NCBI GenBank assembly: GCA_950295325.1
Contig: OX485806.1
Location: 29,388,001 to 29,452,000 of the forward strand
Reading direction: 5' to 3'
Length of the DNA stretch: 64,000 nucleotides
DNA from: Polytrichum commune
Lineage: Eukaryota > Streptophyta > Polytrichopsida > Polytrichales > Polytrichaceae
Shown here: one piece after another, positions 33,261 through 46,141 of the stretch
How positions within the stretch are numbered: position 1 is the first letter of the stretch
How the letters are laid out: each line of letters starts with the position of its first letter
Translations under genes and position numbers: made by a program
The notes under the pieces: model-generated
What the model saw: the letters and a program-made list of their open reading frames with translations, nothing else
Databases searched by the model: none
What the model was told of the DNA's origin: nothing

Positions 33261-36200
33261 TTAGTCTTGCCATTTCGCACCCTCGCGCACGAGCTTCAAT
33301 GTTGTGAGTGCATCGAGCAACTGAGCCCACCTCCTGTCGACGGAACCCGTGAACCCAATCGACATGCGCACGAGCCCGGCCGAAATGCCAGCTACCTCTC
33401 GCTCCTCCTTGCTCAGCTCACTGCTAGTACTTGACCCTGAGCATGACATAAGTGTATCGTGGTACCCGAGGCTGACAGCCATTAAACCAAATTGAGACAC
33501 ATTCTGCAAGTGCTTCATCAAATCATACGCGCGATCTGTCGTCTCGAGGTCCACACACAGCATCCCACCATAACCGTAACCCTCATTGCTCAACTCCTGC
33601 ATTAATTTGTGTTGCGGGTGGTCCTTTAAACCCGGGTAAATGACCTTCAACCCTAGCCTTTTCAACCGTTGGGCGTAGGTCAGAGCTCTGTGGCAGTGCT
33701 CTTTCATGCGTATACCTAAATGGGGCAGGCGCAACGAAATTTGAAATGCAATTTGGGGATTCATGGTTGGACCGAGAAGCATTAGGGCACCTTGGTGTAA
33801 ACCCATCATGGAGGCCACCAGATCAGCCGATCCACAGACCGCACCGGCAATAATGTCACTTGCACCGCTGACAAATTTGGATAAACTGTGAAGAACTACG
33901 TCTGCTCCAAGTCGAGCTGGAGATATAAGTAATGGTGAGAATGTGTTGTCCACCACCACCTTCAGATTTTTCTCATGCGCTATGTCTGTACAGACATACA
34001 GGAAAACCGTAAACCCCGTAGCATACTAATTAAGCATGTATAAGGACGTTATCTTTCTCACACTACATAGCTTCAAGAATAAACTTTCAAGAATCAAGGT
34101 CCCTGAGTACATGCATGAATGCCAAGGACAGTGAAGTGGCAAGCTCTCATTTAATCGACACCTCGTTGTTGCCAATCTTCGGACACAAAGCCTTCTTCCA
34201 TCTACCAAGATTCAATTGGAAAGGTGCACCTCTAATGGAATAGTTCTTAGGTTATCCGAAATACCTAAGAATCATTCCATTTGCATTGAAACCTAAACAG
34301 GCTACATAAGAATGACACATGAGTTACAGCCCTTGAGGGCCTGAGGGTTGGAGCATTTTCTAAAATGTGTTATAAAACTACATTTCGAAGGGTTTTTGAA
34401 AACTAGGTATCAGTAAAGAGAAACCGTTAGAAACTATTAAAGGATCGCCTCCATGTGGTTAAAATTACAGAGAATACTTCTGGTCCTCCCACAATGAATC
34501 TAAAAGTAAATCCTTTGAGAAACTTGATATGCTCAGCTAAAGATACTCTACTAGACTGGTGGTTAAGTTGCGAGCAACATGATGATATGATCTTGAAGTT
34601 AAAAAAACTGTCAGAATGTATATTCAAGAGTTGCGTGCACTTTATGAGGCACAAAGGATAACTATTCATGGACTTGTATAAGTCAGCTTTCGAAAGTGAT
34701 AAGTTTGAAAAACTTATTCGTTAACAAGATCTGAACATTTGAAATTGAGAGTCCGATAATTGGAGAATTTTGAGCAATCGGCATACCTGCAAGAAGTGGG
34801 ATATTTGCCACACTTAGTTGTGGATTCGACATAGATTCAAAGTACAACACCTTTGTGGATGGTTTGATGGCCTTCTGCACAGAGCTCAAATCTTCGACAT
34901 CAACAAAAGTGGTGGTGACGTTGCTTGATCGAGGAAGGAAATGAGCCAGAAATGCATGTGTGCCGCCATACAGGCGGTTTGAAGCGACAATGTGATCACC
35001 AGAGCTGCACAGTTGCATCAAAACAGCGGCTATGGCGGACATCCCACTTGCAGTGCAATACGCCGCCTCTGTTCCCTCCATCGCTGCCATTTGACGTGAC
35101 AGGCTTAGCACTGTAGGGTTATAATGTCTGCATCAAACAAGTAATAATTTCTAGTAGATGAGAAATTCTGAAACATAATTATGGTTGATGATTTGCCCAA
35201 CGAATCACTGTAGGGTTCAAATGTCTGTACCAATCATTGATACAAGTGAATGAGAAATTCTGAAACATAAGTATGGTTGATAAATTGCCCAAGATATCAC
35301 TGTGAGGATAAAACATCTGTATCAAGCATCGCTTCAAGTGAATGACAAATCTTGAAACATAAGTATGGTTAATGAATTGCCCAACAAATCACTCTAAGGT
35401 TAAAACATCTGTATCAAACATTGATACAACTGAATGAGACAACCTGAAATGTAAGTACGGTTGATGAATTGCCCAACATTTTCCGGAGTTGCAGAATAAG
35501 CCCAAATTTTTCATTCAGTTAAACTATTAAGTGTGCAAAGGTGTAGGCTTAAAACTATGAATATGACCCAATCAATGTACATTCTCTGAAGCTACACAAA
35601 TGTTGTAAAAGGATAGCGATTCCTACACAGAAGTTGTCATATCTCTGGATCCTCTGTTGAAAGTTGATGCATGAGCCCTAGTACCTTCCCCTCTTTCATG
35701 TCGATAGGATTTAGCGAAAGGAAAAAAGAGAAGAGGGATCCACGTCATGACAAAAAGTAGAGTGTTTCCAGGCGACATGGTTCAAGTCCAACCTTATGAT
35801 GATTACACTACATATTGCAAAAAAGTCCTCTCGAAGAAGGTTACGCTCTTTATTTGTCTGTACACAACCATGTTCCGTTTCTCATGCATCAAAGTGTTGT
35901 GGTGACTAACCTAGATGGGAGTCACAAAAAATTCCATACTCGTTACTCACAACTATCCTCATATCGGCCCAAGTTCACCAGCAAGCGGCGCTTCTTCCCC
36001 ATGGTTCACATGGTTTAGAAAAAACCCCTCACATTGGAATCCATAAGAACTCAACTATCAGAACAGTGCAAAAAATTTAAAGTATGTTCTCACCTGCTGT
36101 AGATGTAGAAATCGCGGTCTGGACCCAGCTTCCCTTCAAACAACTTGCCCATGGTCTCTGGTTCCATCACCGTGAAAGTGGTCGAAGCTTCAATGGACAT

Positions 36201-36389
36201 GTTCACTCCACCATGTTCTCCAAATTCATGGCGCACACTGGCTAACCCTTGCACCGGATCCATCCATTTCTTCAACACTTGACTATTAATTTGGAGGTCA
36301 TCATCTTCTTTCTCATCTCGGATCCGCTTATGTCCAACCACCGACACTACTCCATGAGTGTCACCATTAAGTGTCTTTGCGCTATCCAT
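33261..36389 (-). CDS. MGL: Methionine gamma-lyase (PLP-dependent, cystathionine gamma-synthase fold)
   Basis: Cleaves methionine to methanethiol, 2-oxobutanoate and ammonia in the cytosol, feeding isoleucine synthesis. Exons 36389-36094, 35127-34787 and 33985-33261 join in phase to 453 residues with GT-AG borders. Plant-MGL landmarks: RHEFGEHGGVNMSIEAS and FYIYSRHYNPTV near the first junction, AAYCTASGMSAI, the PLP-phosphate/ring region with VVDNTFSPLL, the Schiff-base Lys in VLHSLSKFVSG, GPTMNPQIAFQ and SLGYHDTLMSCSGSSTSSE. The long N-terminal extension before RHEFGEHGG and the SGSSTSSE end separate it from plant cystathionine gamma-synthase, and no plastid transit peptide is obvious. No lesion seen. 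Intron 1 carries a tandem repeat of its own acceptor region. Confidence 0.95.
35109..35485. repeat. Tandem copies of the MGL intron 1 acceptor region
   Basis: About 92-base units begin at 35109 (the real exon 2 edge), 35206, 35298 and 35390. Each starts with a version of CACTGTAGGGTT...TGTCTG, the reverse complement of the acceptor and first codons of exon 2, followed by GAAATTCTGAAACATAAGTA and TTGCCCAA. The second copy still reads TACAG|ACATTTGAACCCTACAG, a usable-looking acceptor. Confidence 0.8.
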
Positions 36390-36574
36390 GACTCGATCTC
36401 TCTATCTTGTCCCAAGCAAGAATGTTGATGAGCTGGAATATGTCAAGCGCCATCAAGAAAATATTAACAACAACGTACTTACAACAAGGCTAATTGCTCT
36501 GATTCTCATACCTCAACAGAGTTATACACATACAAATATCAAAGCTTAGTAAGAGAGGAAGGTATAGCATAACA

Positions 36575-36870
36575 TAAAAGTTCTCCCTCGATTTGATTTT
36601 CTTTTCTCGTGCTTCTCGATCGGTCATGATTCCTTGAGATGTTGAGAGAATCATATCTCCTACTACACTTAAAACATTGGGAATTACGTTATGAACAGAA
36701 TACATTCTTGAACCTGGTTCACCGGGCCTCCCCCAGCAGACAGTCACACACACACAGATATTGAAGTTACAACGTATAACATGACATGAAATTTCTCCCC
36801 CAATTTTCTTTTCTTGTGCTTCCCAATCTATCATGACTCCATGAGTTGTTGATAGAATCGTATTTCCCAT
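36575..36870. repeat. Direct duplication upstream of MGL
   Basis: 36601-36662 and 36807-36869 are diverged copies (CTTTTCTCGTGCTTCTCGAT against CTTTTCTTGTGCTTCCCAAT), about 206 bases apart. On the minus strand both read MGxxILSTxxGxMxDxEAxEKKI, so a small duplicated coding exon is possible, but no family is recognised. Confidence 0.6.
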
Positions 36871-39639
36871 GCCACCTAGAAACTTAGGAATTCCTTTATG
36901 TTTACTGAGCCTCCCATGATAACCTCATATAAAGAAAACTAGTGTAAAATGACTAATGATTTGTATGAATTTGTATGGCATCGGTTTCACGCAACTAAGT
37001 GAAGGGATATCCAGCATTGTGGTCACCACCGACTTTCTGGTTTGCACTTCTTCACAGACAACAATTTGCAATAAGTACATTGCCTACCCACTTTCTTGAT
37101 CTCGCTAATTTCCTGGGGGTGACTGAACATCCAGAATTCCCCACATGCAAAATCAGTGGTAGGAAGTGATGCCAACAACAACAACAACATGATGGAGTCA
37201 TGCTTAATCACTGCCTCTCACACATTAGATTGGAAGTCCAAGTCCACATTGGATAAGACATTAAATTCACCAGCACAAAGTTAGACTCCTCCCAGAGTCT
37301 CTTCCGCTTAGAAATTCGAGATTCCGATAGGCCAATTTGCTGTAGAATGTGAATATCTCGAAACAAGTCTTGAAGCCTTCAACTCAGACACAAGTACACA
37401 AAGTGACTAAATTCGAGGGTACCCAGTATTCTTCCGCCCAGATGAAGGAATGGAGAATTAAGCTAGCAATGCAGATCGAGTCTCGACATCAGACGCACAT
37501 ACCATCATGTTCTCAATTCTTCTGTCAAGAAACCATCAACAACACAAAGAAAAGCATCATCTCACTTCCCCTGCCTTGCAAGCCTCTCCCCAAACCTAAC
37601 CTTGCATGTGAAAACTTTAGCACCACCCACACGAATTAAAGAAACATACCGATTCCCAAGCCACCTCTGATCTCCCGCCCAAGTAAGCAACTCCAAACCA
37701 AATCTCTGCAAACTCTGCCGTAGTACCCTTGCCTTAACTTGCAGTTTTCGAGTGACAGCCGAGTGCACTCTCCTACCGGATGCCAAATGTCCAAGACGGC
37801 GGGTCCCAGACCTTACGGTGGCAAATCCGAGGTTTAATCCTCATGAGCTTCGAGACAGCCTTAGGTTGATCCTCTTAATAGCTAAAACTATGCATTCTTA
37901 CTACGGGATCTCTGAATTCTCCCTGGAGAAGGAGGGTATATATGATCTCCGACGGCATGGGCGTTTCACGTTGTGCTGATATTGCATCATGAGGATCATG
38001 CATGTCCTCCATGGGTAGCTTCCTTCCAACTTTTGCAAAAGAGGCATGTCAAATATCATCATCCCATTCCAGCTGCCGTTTACCAAATGATATTCCCACC
38101 CCTAATTAACCTCCTCCACATGCGGCATCATCGATCAACAATATATTTTAATCTCGTTCACTTTATACCTACGTACACTTCGTACTACTACCTTGACCGA
38201 GTGACCTAACCTATCTATCCCCATGAATTTGACCTGACCCAAATTCTTCAGCAACCGAATTTCACCTGCAACTTCGCAAGAACCCTTAGAATCATTAAAC
38301 GCATATTCTCCATGCTCCTGGACACTTTTGGCATCCGCCAAGGCCAAGACACGTGCGAATTACTAACAGCAACTTTATATTCTCTCTGAGATCTTACTAT
38401 TTTGTAGACTTGTGGGATTTGCGCATGACTGTCTCACAGCCACATCACCATGGACTCATGAGTCGTGGCATCCTCACTTTTGCAATGAGTATAAAGTTAG
38501 ATTGAAGGAGTTCGGAGACCCATCACGGGGAAAAAGGTTCAACTTCAATTACATCATTTTTGCTTGCAGGTAGCTTCGGAGGAGGATGCCAAATGCATCA
38601 TCACCGCTGCTCTGAAGATTCTTCTTTTTTAATTTTCATTCTTCTATTTCCTAATTCTTTCTCCACTGCCTCATAGCATTATTCAGCCATTCCATTCTAG
38701 TTGGTAAGATAACTTCATCAAAAGTGCAAATTCAAATTTCATCAAGGTTCCAAGCTAGTTCATGAATCTTTCAACCAATGTTACTTGAGTGTTCTACCAA
38801 GTTCATGCATCTTTTGAATTAGTTCACGATTCTTCTAAAGCAAGGCACATCTCAAATCCATGACAATGGACCTTTACCTCCAACAACTTCATGAATCTTC
38901 CAGACCAATTTCATAAATATTCTTGCACTTTGTGGTGGCTTTCGTATTCTCAACTTCTCGCCTCCTCGTTTCCCATTCTTTGCCTTCTTGTTGCTCTTGG
39001 GTTCCTCTTTGGTTTGTGTTTACCCGGAAGCCTCTAGCTTTCACATCAATTTTTCTCTAGTCTTTCATTACAATTCCTCAAAGCCAGAATAAAGCAATGC
39101 CAATTCAGTCATTCTTTGGTCTTTGATTTTTGTACATCGAAGCAATCAACACAGACCCAATCGGTGGTTGGAATGCGCAATCTCGTGGATTTGAGAGTGT
39201 AGTTATTAGGAGTTATACATGATGTACCAATCTTTGTGAACTAAAGTTACAAAGTTCATGAAATTGATTCTATGAAGTTGTGAATATGGACACCAAATCA
39301 TGAATTTGTTTACAACATATAGTGAAATTGGTTGAAAATTCAAGTTTAAATTGGTTGTCTACATAGTGAACTTGGTCCATGATTCCCATGAAATTGGTAG
39401 AACCTATTGCTAAATTGGTTTGTAAAATCATGAAATTAAGTTTGCGCTCCTGTAAATTCATCTTACCAAAGGAGTAATATATTCAATGATAATGCTTCAC
39501 CCGATTTTATCAAGCCAAATTTGCTTAGACAAGCATCCATACATATAATTCTAGCACCTTACATGACATATTCCTGGCCCCACCCAACGTGGTCACCCAG
39601 TTAGATAATGTTAGGTTGTTGTACATAATACTCTTAAGT
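36871..39639. other. Intergenic, no confident gene
   Basis: Minus-strand frames at 37562-37786 and 38135-38347 are richer in coding-like composition than the surroundings but match nothing I know. They could be parts of a decayed gene. The rest is AT-rich. Confidence 0.35.
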
Positions 39640-39679
39640 GGATAAGGTAAATGGGTCTTAAATGGTTACTTTACTTTTG

Positions 39680-40375
39680 ACTGGCCCATTTCTTATAGGA
39701 TTTGAACCATGTGATTAGTACAAGATGATTAGGAAATCCAAATGGACACAATAGCCTCTTTCCTCATAAATTTTGGAGGTCGTATGAATATCTTATCCAT
39801 TATTAAAGTGAAGATTTGTGTGCTCATTAAGTGGTCATATAGGTCCCTCTCAATCATGTTGACTATTGGAACCTAGAATGGTGAACTTATTTGAGCACAT
39901 AGTCCAATCTCTATTGAACACGTGTCTTTATGGTGCCAGTTCTTTTCATTACTCATATTTAGCCACAAATTCAAATACAAGTATCCAGATTATTGTTGTG
40001 TTTGATTTAGCCATGTCTACCTTTCGGTAGACATGCTTAAATTGAACATAGCAATAATTTGGACACCTATATTTGAGTGGTATGTGGTTAGGCAAAGATG
40101 TAAAAACAAACACCAAATAGACATGTGTTACAAAGAGAATGGACTACATGCTCAAAATGTGCTAACCATTTTAGCTTCAATAGTCAACATAATTGGGGCA
40201 CCTATACGACCACTTAATGAGCATGAGAATATTTGTGTTGATAATGAACAAGATATTCTCATAGGAGCATAAGCTTCAAAAATAATGAGGCAAATGGTTA
40301 CAGGCCTGATTTGGATTTGCTAGTCATCTTGTATTGATTGCATATTTCATATCTTATTAGAAGTAGGTGCAAAAT
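39680..40375. repeat. Foldback (palindromic) element of the dispersed repeat family
   Basis: Two arms of about 340 bases face each other around a perfect hairpin, CATGTCTACC-TTTC-GGTAGACATG, at 40012-40035. The arms pair with scattered mismatches (for example CAAATCCAAAT, the TCATTAAGTGGTC region and ATTATTG near the centre). The single-arm copies at 5.2 and 28.4 kb belong to the same family. This is likely a non-autonomous DNA transposon or an inverted duplication of one. Confidence 0.75.
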
Positions 40376-43300
40376 GAAAAATATCTGAATTAGTCAAATA
40401 ACATGTGCGCAAAATATAGATACCATTTTGGGCTCCATACTTATGAGCAAAATTGGGAGGCTATGCGATTGTTTAGTGAAAAAGAGAATCTTCACTTTAA
40501 TCTTGAATAATCTTTGAATCTCAACTCTGAGTTTGAAACTTGTGATGACAATCTTTGTTAGTCACAATAGCTAACCGGATGAGACAAATTCCAATCCAAT
40601 TCAACAATCATAATTGTCTATGAAGTTACATCAGGAATTGCCTCTTCTGGTTTAGATGTACAAATCACAACAATTATTGTTTCAAGTTTCAAAATTTGAA
40701 TGGAGATGTGGAAGTTGTACGAGGTCAAAGTGGAGATTCTCTTTGTTTTAATTGTGTTCAATGTTCAATCTTAGAATTGTCTCATGTTAAGAAAATATAT
40801 TTGTGCAATCTTACTGCTTGGTCATGCCATACCAGCCATGCCAAATACCTCTCAAACATGTGCATGTAATTATTGCATAACATTACTCAACTAATGAGCT
40901 TGTGTTCAACTGCCCTAACTTCATATTCATGGATCTGGAGATTGAAACACTAAGATTTTGGCATCTGGAGGTTTATTCTCAAATCTATTGTAGGGCCCAT
41001 GAACACAACTCATTAACTGAGTAATGTTACGTGACTTGTACATACTATGGGCATAAAGTATATGGCCTTATTTGTGGACACTTACATCTCCACGGTCAGT
41101 TTTGACTATTGGAGTTCATCGGGAATGGTCTCTTCCAGTTAGCAATTACAAATCATAAAGATTATTCTTTCAATTTTTAGAATCCTAAGTTTGAGCAAAT
41201 AGTGCAATCTCGTAATTCATTCCAACATGCATTTTCCACATATAGACATTTGATTAAGAAGAGTAAACACATAAGGCCCGTCAACCATATACCTTATATT
41301 ACGTGATGAAAAGCACACATCAACTTCAAACAAGCATACATCAACTGAACCAACAATATCTCTACATGAACATTTTCTCAACCCAGGAAAATTCCTTTGA
41401 AATGGAATTAGGGTAGAAGCATATTTTATGCATTTTAAGCAATTGATCATAGGCATAATATTACTAAGCAGCTAGAGTAGAGGCTCCCGTAACCAATCAC
41501 TTAAGAGATTCTATGCCAAATTTTGAGAAGTATAAGGTGGTGTAAATTTTTCCCGTGTAGGAAGACAAAAGTAAGGAGGAATGTAATTTTCAGTAATTTT
41601 ATTCTTCGAATTGAAACTATTATGAATTTTTGAAACCAAAAGTTGGCCTAAACACATTACCAGTGCCTAGAGTTTGTCATAACCGCTCATTTTGAGACAA
41701 AGTCCTCCTCACTTTAGCACTCAAAACCGAGGACATGTGTCATGACACTAACAATTCCCTAATGATACCATAACCGAAGTTGAAGACTTAGGGTTAGTTT
41801 CGATGTAGGCCGTTGCACCCACCACATGTTGGTGGAAATGTAGATTCCACTAGAATCTAGTGGGCGAGCAGCCTACATGGACATTGACCCTTAGAAAGCA
41901 TGAAACGTGAAACCTTATATTAAACACCCATGAAAAGAAATTACAAAAATCAATCCTAGCCTAATCAAAATCATGGCACCCTATAGATTTCCTATGGGGT
42001 CCTGATCGGGAATGGGCACTTCTACTCTAGATGATGGTTTTATTCCCAAAAAAAAGGAGGTCTTAATTATAAAACTTTGATGAATTACAGATTCTTGTTG
42101 AAAACCTCACAATACATAGCTTGAGTGCTCCCCATAAACGGGAAATCCCATAATTAAAGGAGGATTATGCTCGTCCGATACCCGATCCCACGGATGGCAA
42201 CCAAGGAGCTAAGTGACGTTATGTGCATAACATTGTTAACCTTTTTGGTGAAATGGGAAGCCTAGGTAGGCTGCTAGATTTGGGAGAACCAGAAAGTCAG
42301 TAAGTTAGATCCAGTCTTAATGCGTATTGAATCGATTCATTATTCTTAAGGATGGAAGGAGTTGCCAAATAAGTTATGTTAGCCACCACAACATTTTTCA
42401 GCACTTAGATGCTTGAGAACCAGAGACAGTTATGTGCACACATATTAGAGAGCAACCTACTTTAAGAAGATTATTCTTTTGTAATTATCCAATTACAAAT
42501 TTGCATTTGAGTCGTGTGACCATGGAATACATTACATTTGTCATGACATGGACCCCTTGTTTTGGCATGAGATAGGGGCAGGCACATACTACCTAGTGCT
42601 AATGAAACAAGTTTCGATAGGGGAGCCACCAAACACACCACGTGACAAAAGCACACACTAACTTCACAGATTCCCAAGCAACTTACATCAATTGTACCAA
42701 CATCATCTCTTCATGACTACATTACCCAAGAAATACCCTTTGAAAAGTATAGAAGTATATTGGTAGGAGCATCTATTTGTGGCACTTTGAGGGCTCCCTA
42801 TTTCATCTTTTCATGTGCCAAAATGTAGTCTCCATGTGGGATACAACTGAGTTGTGGCGAATGTGAGGGTGACACGTGGCAACTTTTGAGGGAGGGAATA
42901 ATTATTTTGTGTCGGAATAGAGAGCCCTTTACAGTAGTAAGCAAATATGGAATCAACATAGAATCATTCATCTACGTAAGACAAATACATTAGGAATCCA
43001 TAGTTGTTTTTTGGACGTTACAAATTGAAGTAGAGAAGTACAAGAATTAACATTGTGACATAAATGCCTCCAAAATTACTATCACCCTCAAGATTCCAAC
43101 ATTTGAAAGTGGTGTCACATGCTCGTTGGGTTATTTCGAGTCGCTAGTGACATATTTAGATTTCTCATGTACTAAAAATGGGTGCATTTATTGGGGATGG
43201 AAGAAGGTGCCTAACAATTATAAGTGTTATTGTGACCATACATGAGGGAACAACCCAAAGATGTGGTGAAAGTTAAGAAAGATGGTGAACACATGACTGA

Positions 43301-46057
43301 TTTCTAAGGCACCCATTTTTAGATGAGATTGGTTTAAGTGTGAAACAATTATATCTAGATACAAGGTTTGTTCATATTCAATAATGCATATGAAATTATC
43401 AAATGCGTTGTCAATACATGCACAATCAAAATGATTATTTTGCGAAGAAATCTAAGAGCATATCATGGCAACCTTAATTATACATACTTTAAGAAGCAAT
43501 TTGGTCAAAAGATCTCTCTAGATGCGTAGTCACTCTCACATATAACACAGTGTACATGCAATTGGTTTTTTTAAGAATGAAAAAAAAGGTACTAGATAAG
43601 TTTAGTAGTCATTGGGTGGACAAAAGGTTGTAAGCCAGGTCCATCCCGTGGCCATTATCTAACGTAATTTTCATTAGGAATAGATTATGCACATTACTGA
43701 AGAAACTTTGTAAAAGATTTGTTTGACATTTTTTAAATGAGGTGAATGAGATTTAACATGTGGTTTCACTTAAAAAACTTTTGTTGGAGGGCACAATCTC
43801 TTGCCAATAAGAATTACATGCTTACAATAAGAGATGCAGTCTACACCCAAGGCTCGTTCTTGCCAATTCTATCATGAAGGACCCACCAACAAAAGTACAT
43901 GTTCTCTCGAGTCACTAGAATAATGCTTGTTCATTACAACCATCCTTTTGCAACTTGGCCATTGCAAATGATGACATACAAAATGCATACATAAATTGTT
44001 TTGGTTGTCACCCGGAGGTTTTGATTGCGATTTTTGGACAAATGACAACCAAAAACTTTCAGTTGACAACCCAAAGTGACTTATTTATGCATTTTCTTGC
44101 CATTAGTTGTAATGGCCAAGTTGCAAAGGATGGTCGTAATGGACAGAGTTTCTCCTAGTAGAAATCACGGTGCCCAAAAATCATGCATAAGTCTAGATTT
44201 ACTTAATAACCAATTAACTATATGCTCAAAAGATCAACGTCGAGAGTTAAAACTGTTGAAAGAGTCCATGCGATTGTTTAAGAAAAAAGAAGTTCTTTGC
44301 TTTGACTTCTCACAATTCCAATTCCAAAACTTGAAACGATAATCTTCATGCTTAGCAAGTGCTTCCCAATCCCATTCGACATCCAAGATTTTATGCGGAG
44401 TTTTAGGGCCACACACGTTACCGTGCTTTAAAAAATAAAGTTGACATATCCCATAAATATTGTCACACGTCACAATGCATGTCCGGTGAAACATAGAATC
44501 CACATGGGAAGGAATGTTGACTTGGAGACTACTTCAATACGTACAAGGTGACGTTAGATAATTCCGTTAGAATTGTCCCCATGTACGAATTTACCCTTTC
44601 ATTTTATTCAAAGCCTAAAAAGGTCCTATGAAGCTCCTAGACCTTTTCCCCCCAAAATAGAACACATGCGGTAAATGCACCGGCCCGACACTAGCATTTT
44701 AAACACATGCACGCGGTGACTCCCAAAGGGTGGAGCTGCACTAAATAGTCTTGTTAGTGTGGTTTGTCATTTGTAGTTACGCATTGTTATAATATTTTAT
44801 CGAGGGTATCATATTTTTAACCCAAATAACATAGATAGTTAGTATGTACATCAAAGAACATGATATAACTTAATTGGTTAAAAAGGACAATGTCAGTATA
44901 GAGTTATAGCAACTGAAAAAATGACAAATGTAATTCCAAATGACAACTGATAAAATTGGACTCTTTAGTGTAGTTGGGGCTCTTACATGTGGAATTATAC
45001 AACAAGGTGGGTGCATTGCATGGTATAATGTGTTTGGTACATCTTGTGATGCATTGCTACATCTCATTGATATGCATGTGTATATTATGTATGAGGTAAC
45101 TACCGTTAAGCACAATGTTTCGCCAAATAATATGATGTCTCATTTTAGTTAGTGGCAGTATCCACAAGTTAGCAAGTGGTTTAGATTATTTTGCATAACA
45201 TTGGGCACTTGTCACATAGCCCTACTTTGTAAACCCGTTTTAGGGTTCGCATTTGAGCTTGCACCTATGATCAAGATGAAGCGTCCCTCATTCACACCAA
45301 CACAAGTGGTTGACATCGTCTCTCTCTCACACTCTCTCTTGCAAAACATTGTGACCAACAACAATAACCTGCAATCAGGTGGAGACAAGGTTATATGTGA
45401 AATGACGTTGAGGGGGGAGGGTTTACAAAATTAAATAAATCAATGAAGGCAAGAATATGAGCAAGACTTTGTGGAATAATATAACTCCCTAAAAAGCTCA
45501 TAACACCAAGCCCCAACTAACTTCATGCCATAACGCAGACAGACATATTTCCATAAGTTGTAAGCAATTTTGCATAAATGTAGTACAAATATGATACTAG
45601 AGTGATTTTCCATAAGTTCAGAAATTGATATCACAACATTTAACAAAAATAAATCACAATTTGTTTTCAAGTTTTGAATCACTGTAAATCTTCAAAGGCA
45701 AGATTTTCTCCCAACCCATATTCATAGCATAGGTCAGCTTATTTCCGATAACTGGTAAACAAAAACTTGAGTACATTCAATGGCCTTTTCAAGGAACCCA
45801 AAATTTGTGTTGTTTTAACTTCTTCTTTTTCCATCGCTCTGAATGTGACAACAACATGTCTGAAATTTCACGGTTTTTTCCATCACATTAGAAAATGATG
45901 GCTACATGTGTGGAACTTCACGGCTTTAAAGGACTCTATGTATTAAGTTTGAGGGGGTGGGGGGTATTGGAAGTGGGTTTGTCTACCATAGTTTGTGGAG
46001 CCCACGATCGGAAGCCAGAGTGACTTGGTCTTTTCACCAACCTTCCCTTATTTGTTG
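40376..46057. other. Long intergenic stretch without recognisable genes
   Basis: All ORFs are under 90 codons and without family signals. A short inverted repeat pairs CATTACTCAACTAATGAG near 40882 with its complement ending near 41027. The stretch looks like old repeat remnants. Confidence 0.45.
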
Positions 46058-46141
46058 CTCCCTCCGTCCCAAAATGATTGTCCTACCCTTTTGGGATATA
46101 AAACTTTGGAGGGTAGGACAATCATTTTGGGACGGAGGGAG
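46058..46141. mobile_element. Stowaway-type MITE, 84 bp
   Basis: Begins CTCCCTCCGTCCCAAAATGA and ends with the exact complement, GACGGAGGGAG, followed by TA. CTCCCTCCGTCCC is the hallmark end of Stowaway (Tc1/mariner) MITEs. The inverted arms are about 32 bases, leaving only some 20 bases between them. The TA duplication is intact on the right; the left dinucleotide is TG. Confidence 0.9.

Noticed and set aside
35109-35485. CRISPR-like array
   Set aside because: Units are contiguous 92-base diverged tandem repeats of an exon edge in a plant gene, with no repeat-spacer pattern.
37562-38347. A minus-strand multi-exon gene
   Set aside because: Frames have plausible composition but no family, no consistent splice chain and no conserved motif.
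43140-43260. Fragment of a Harbinger-type transposase
   Set aside because: A weak resemblance in one frame with no catalytic motif; not supportable.
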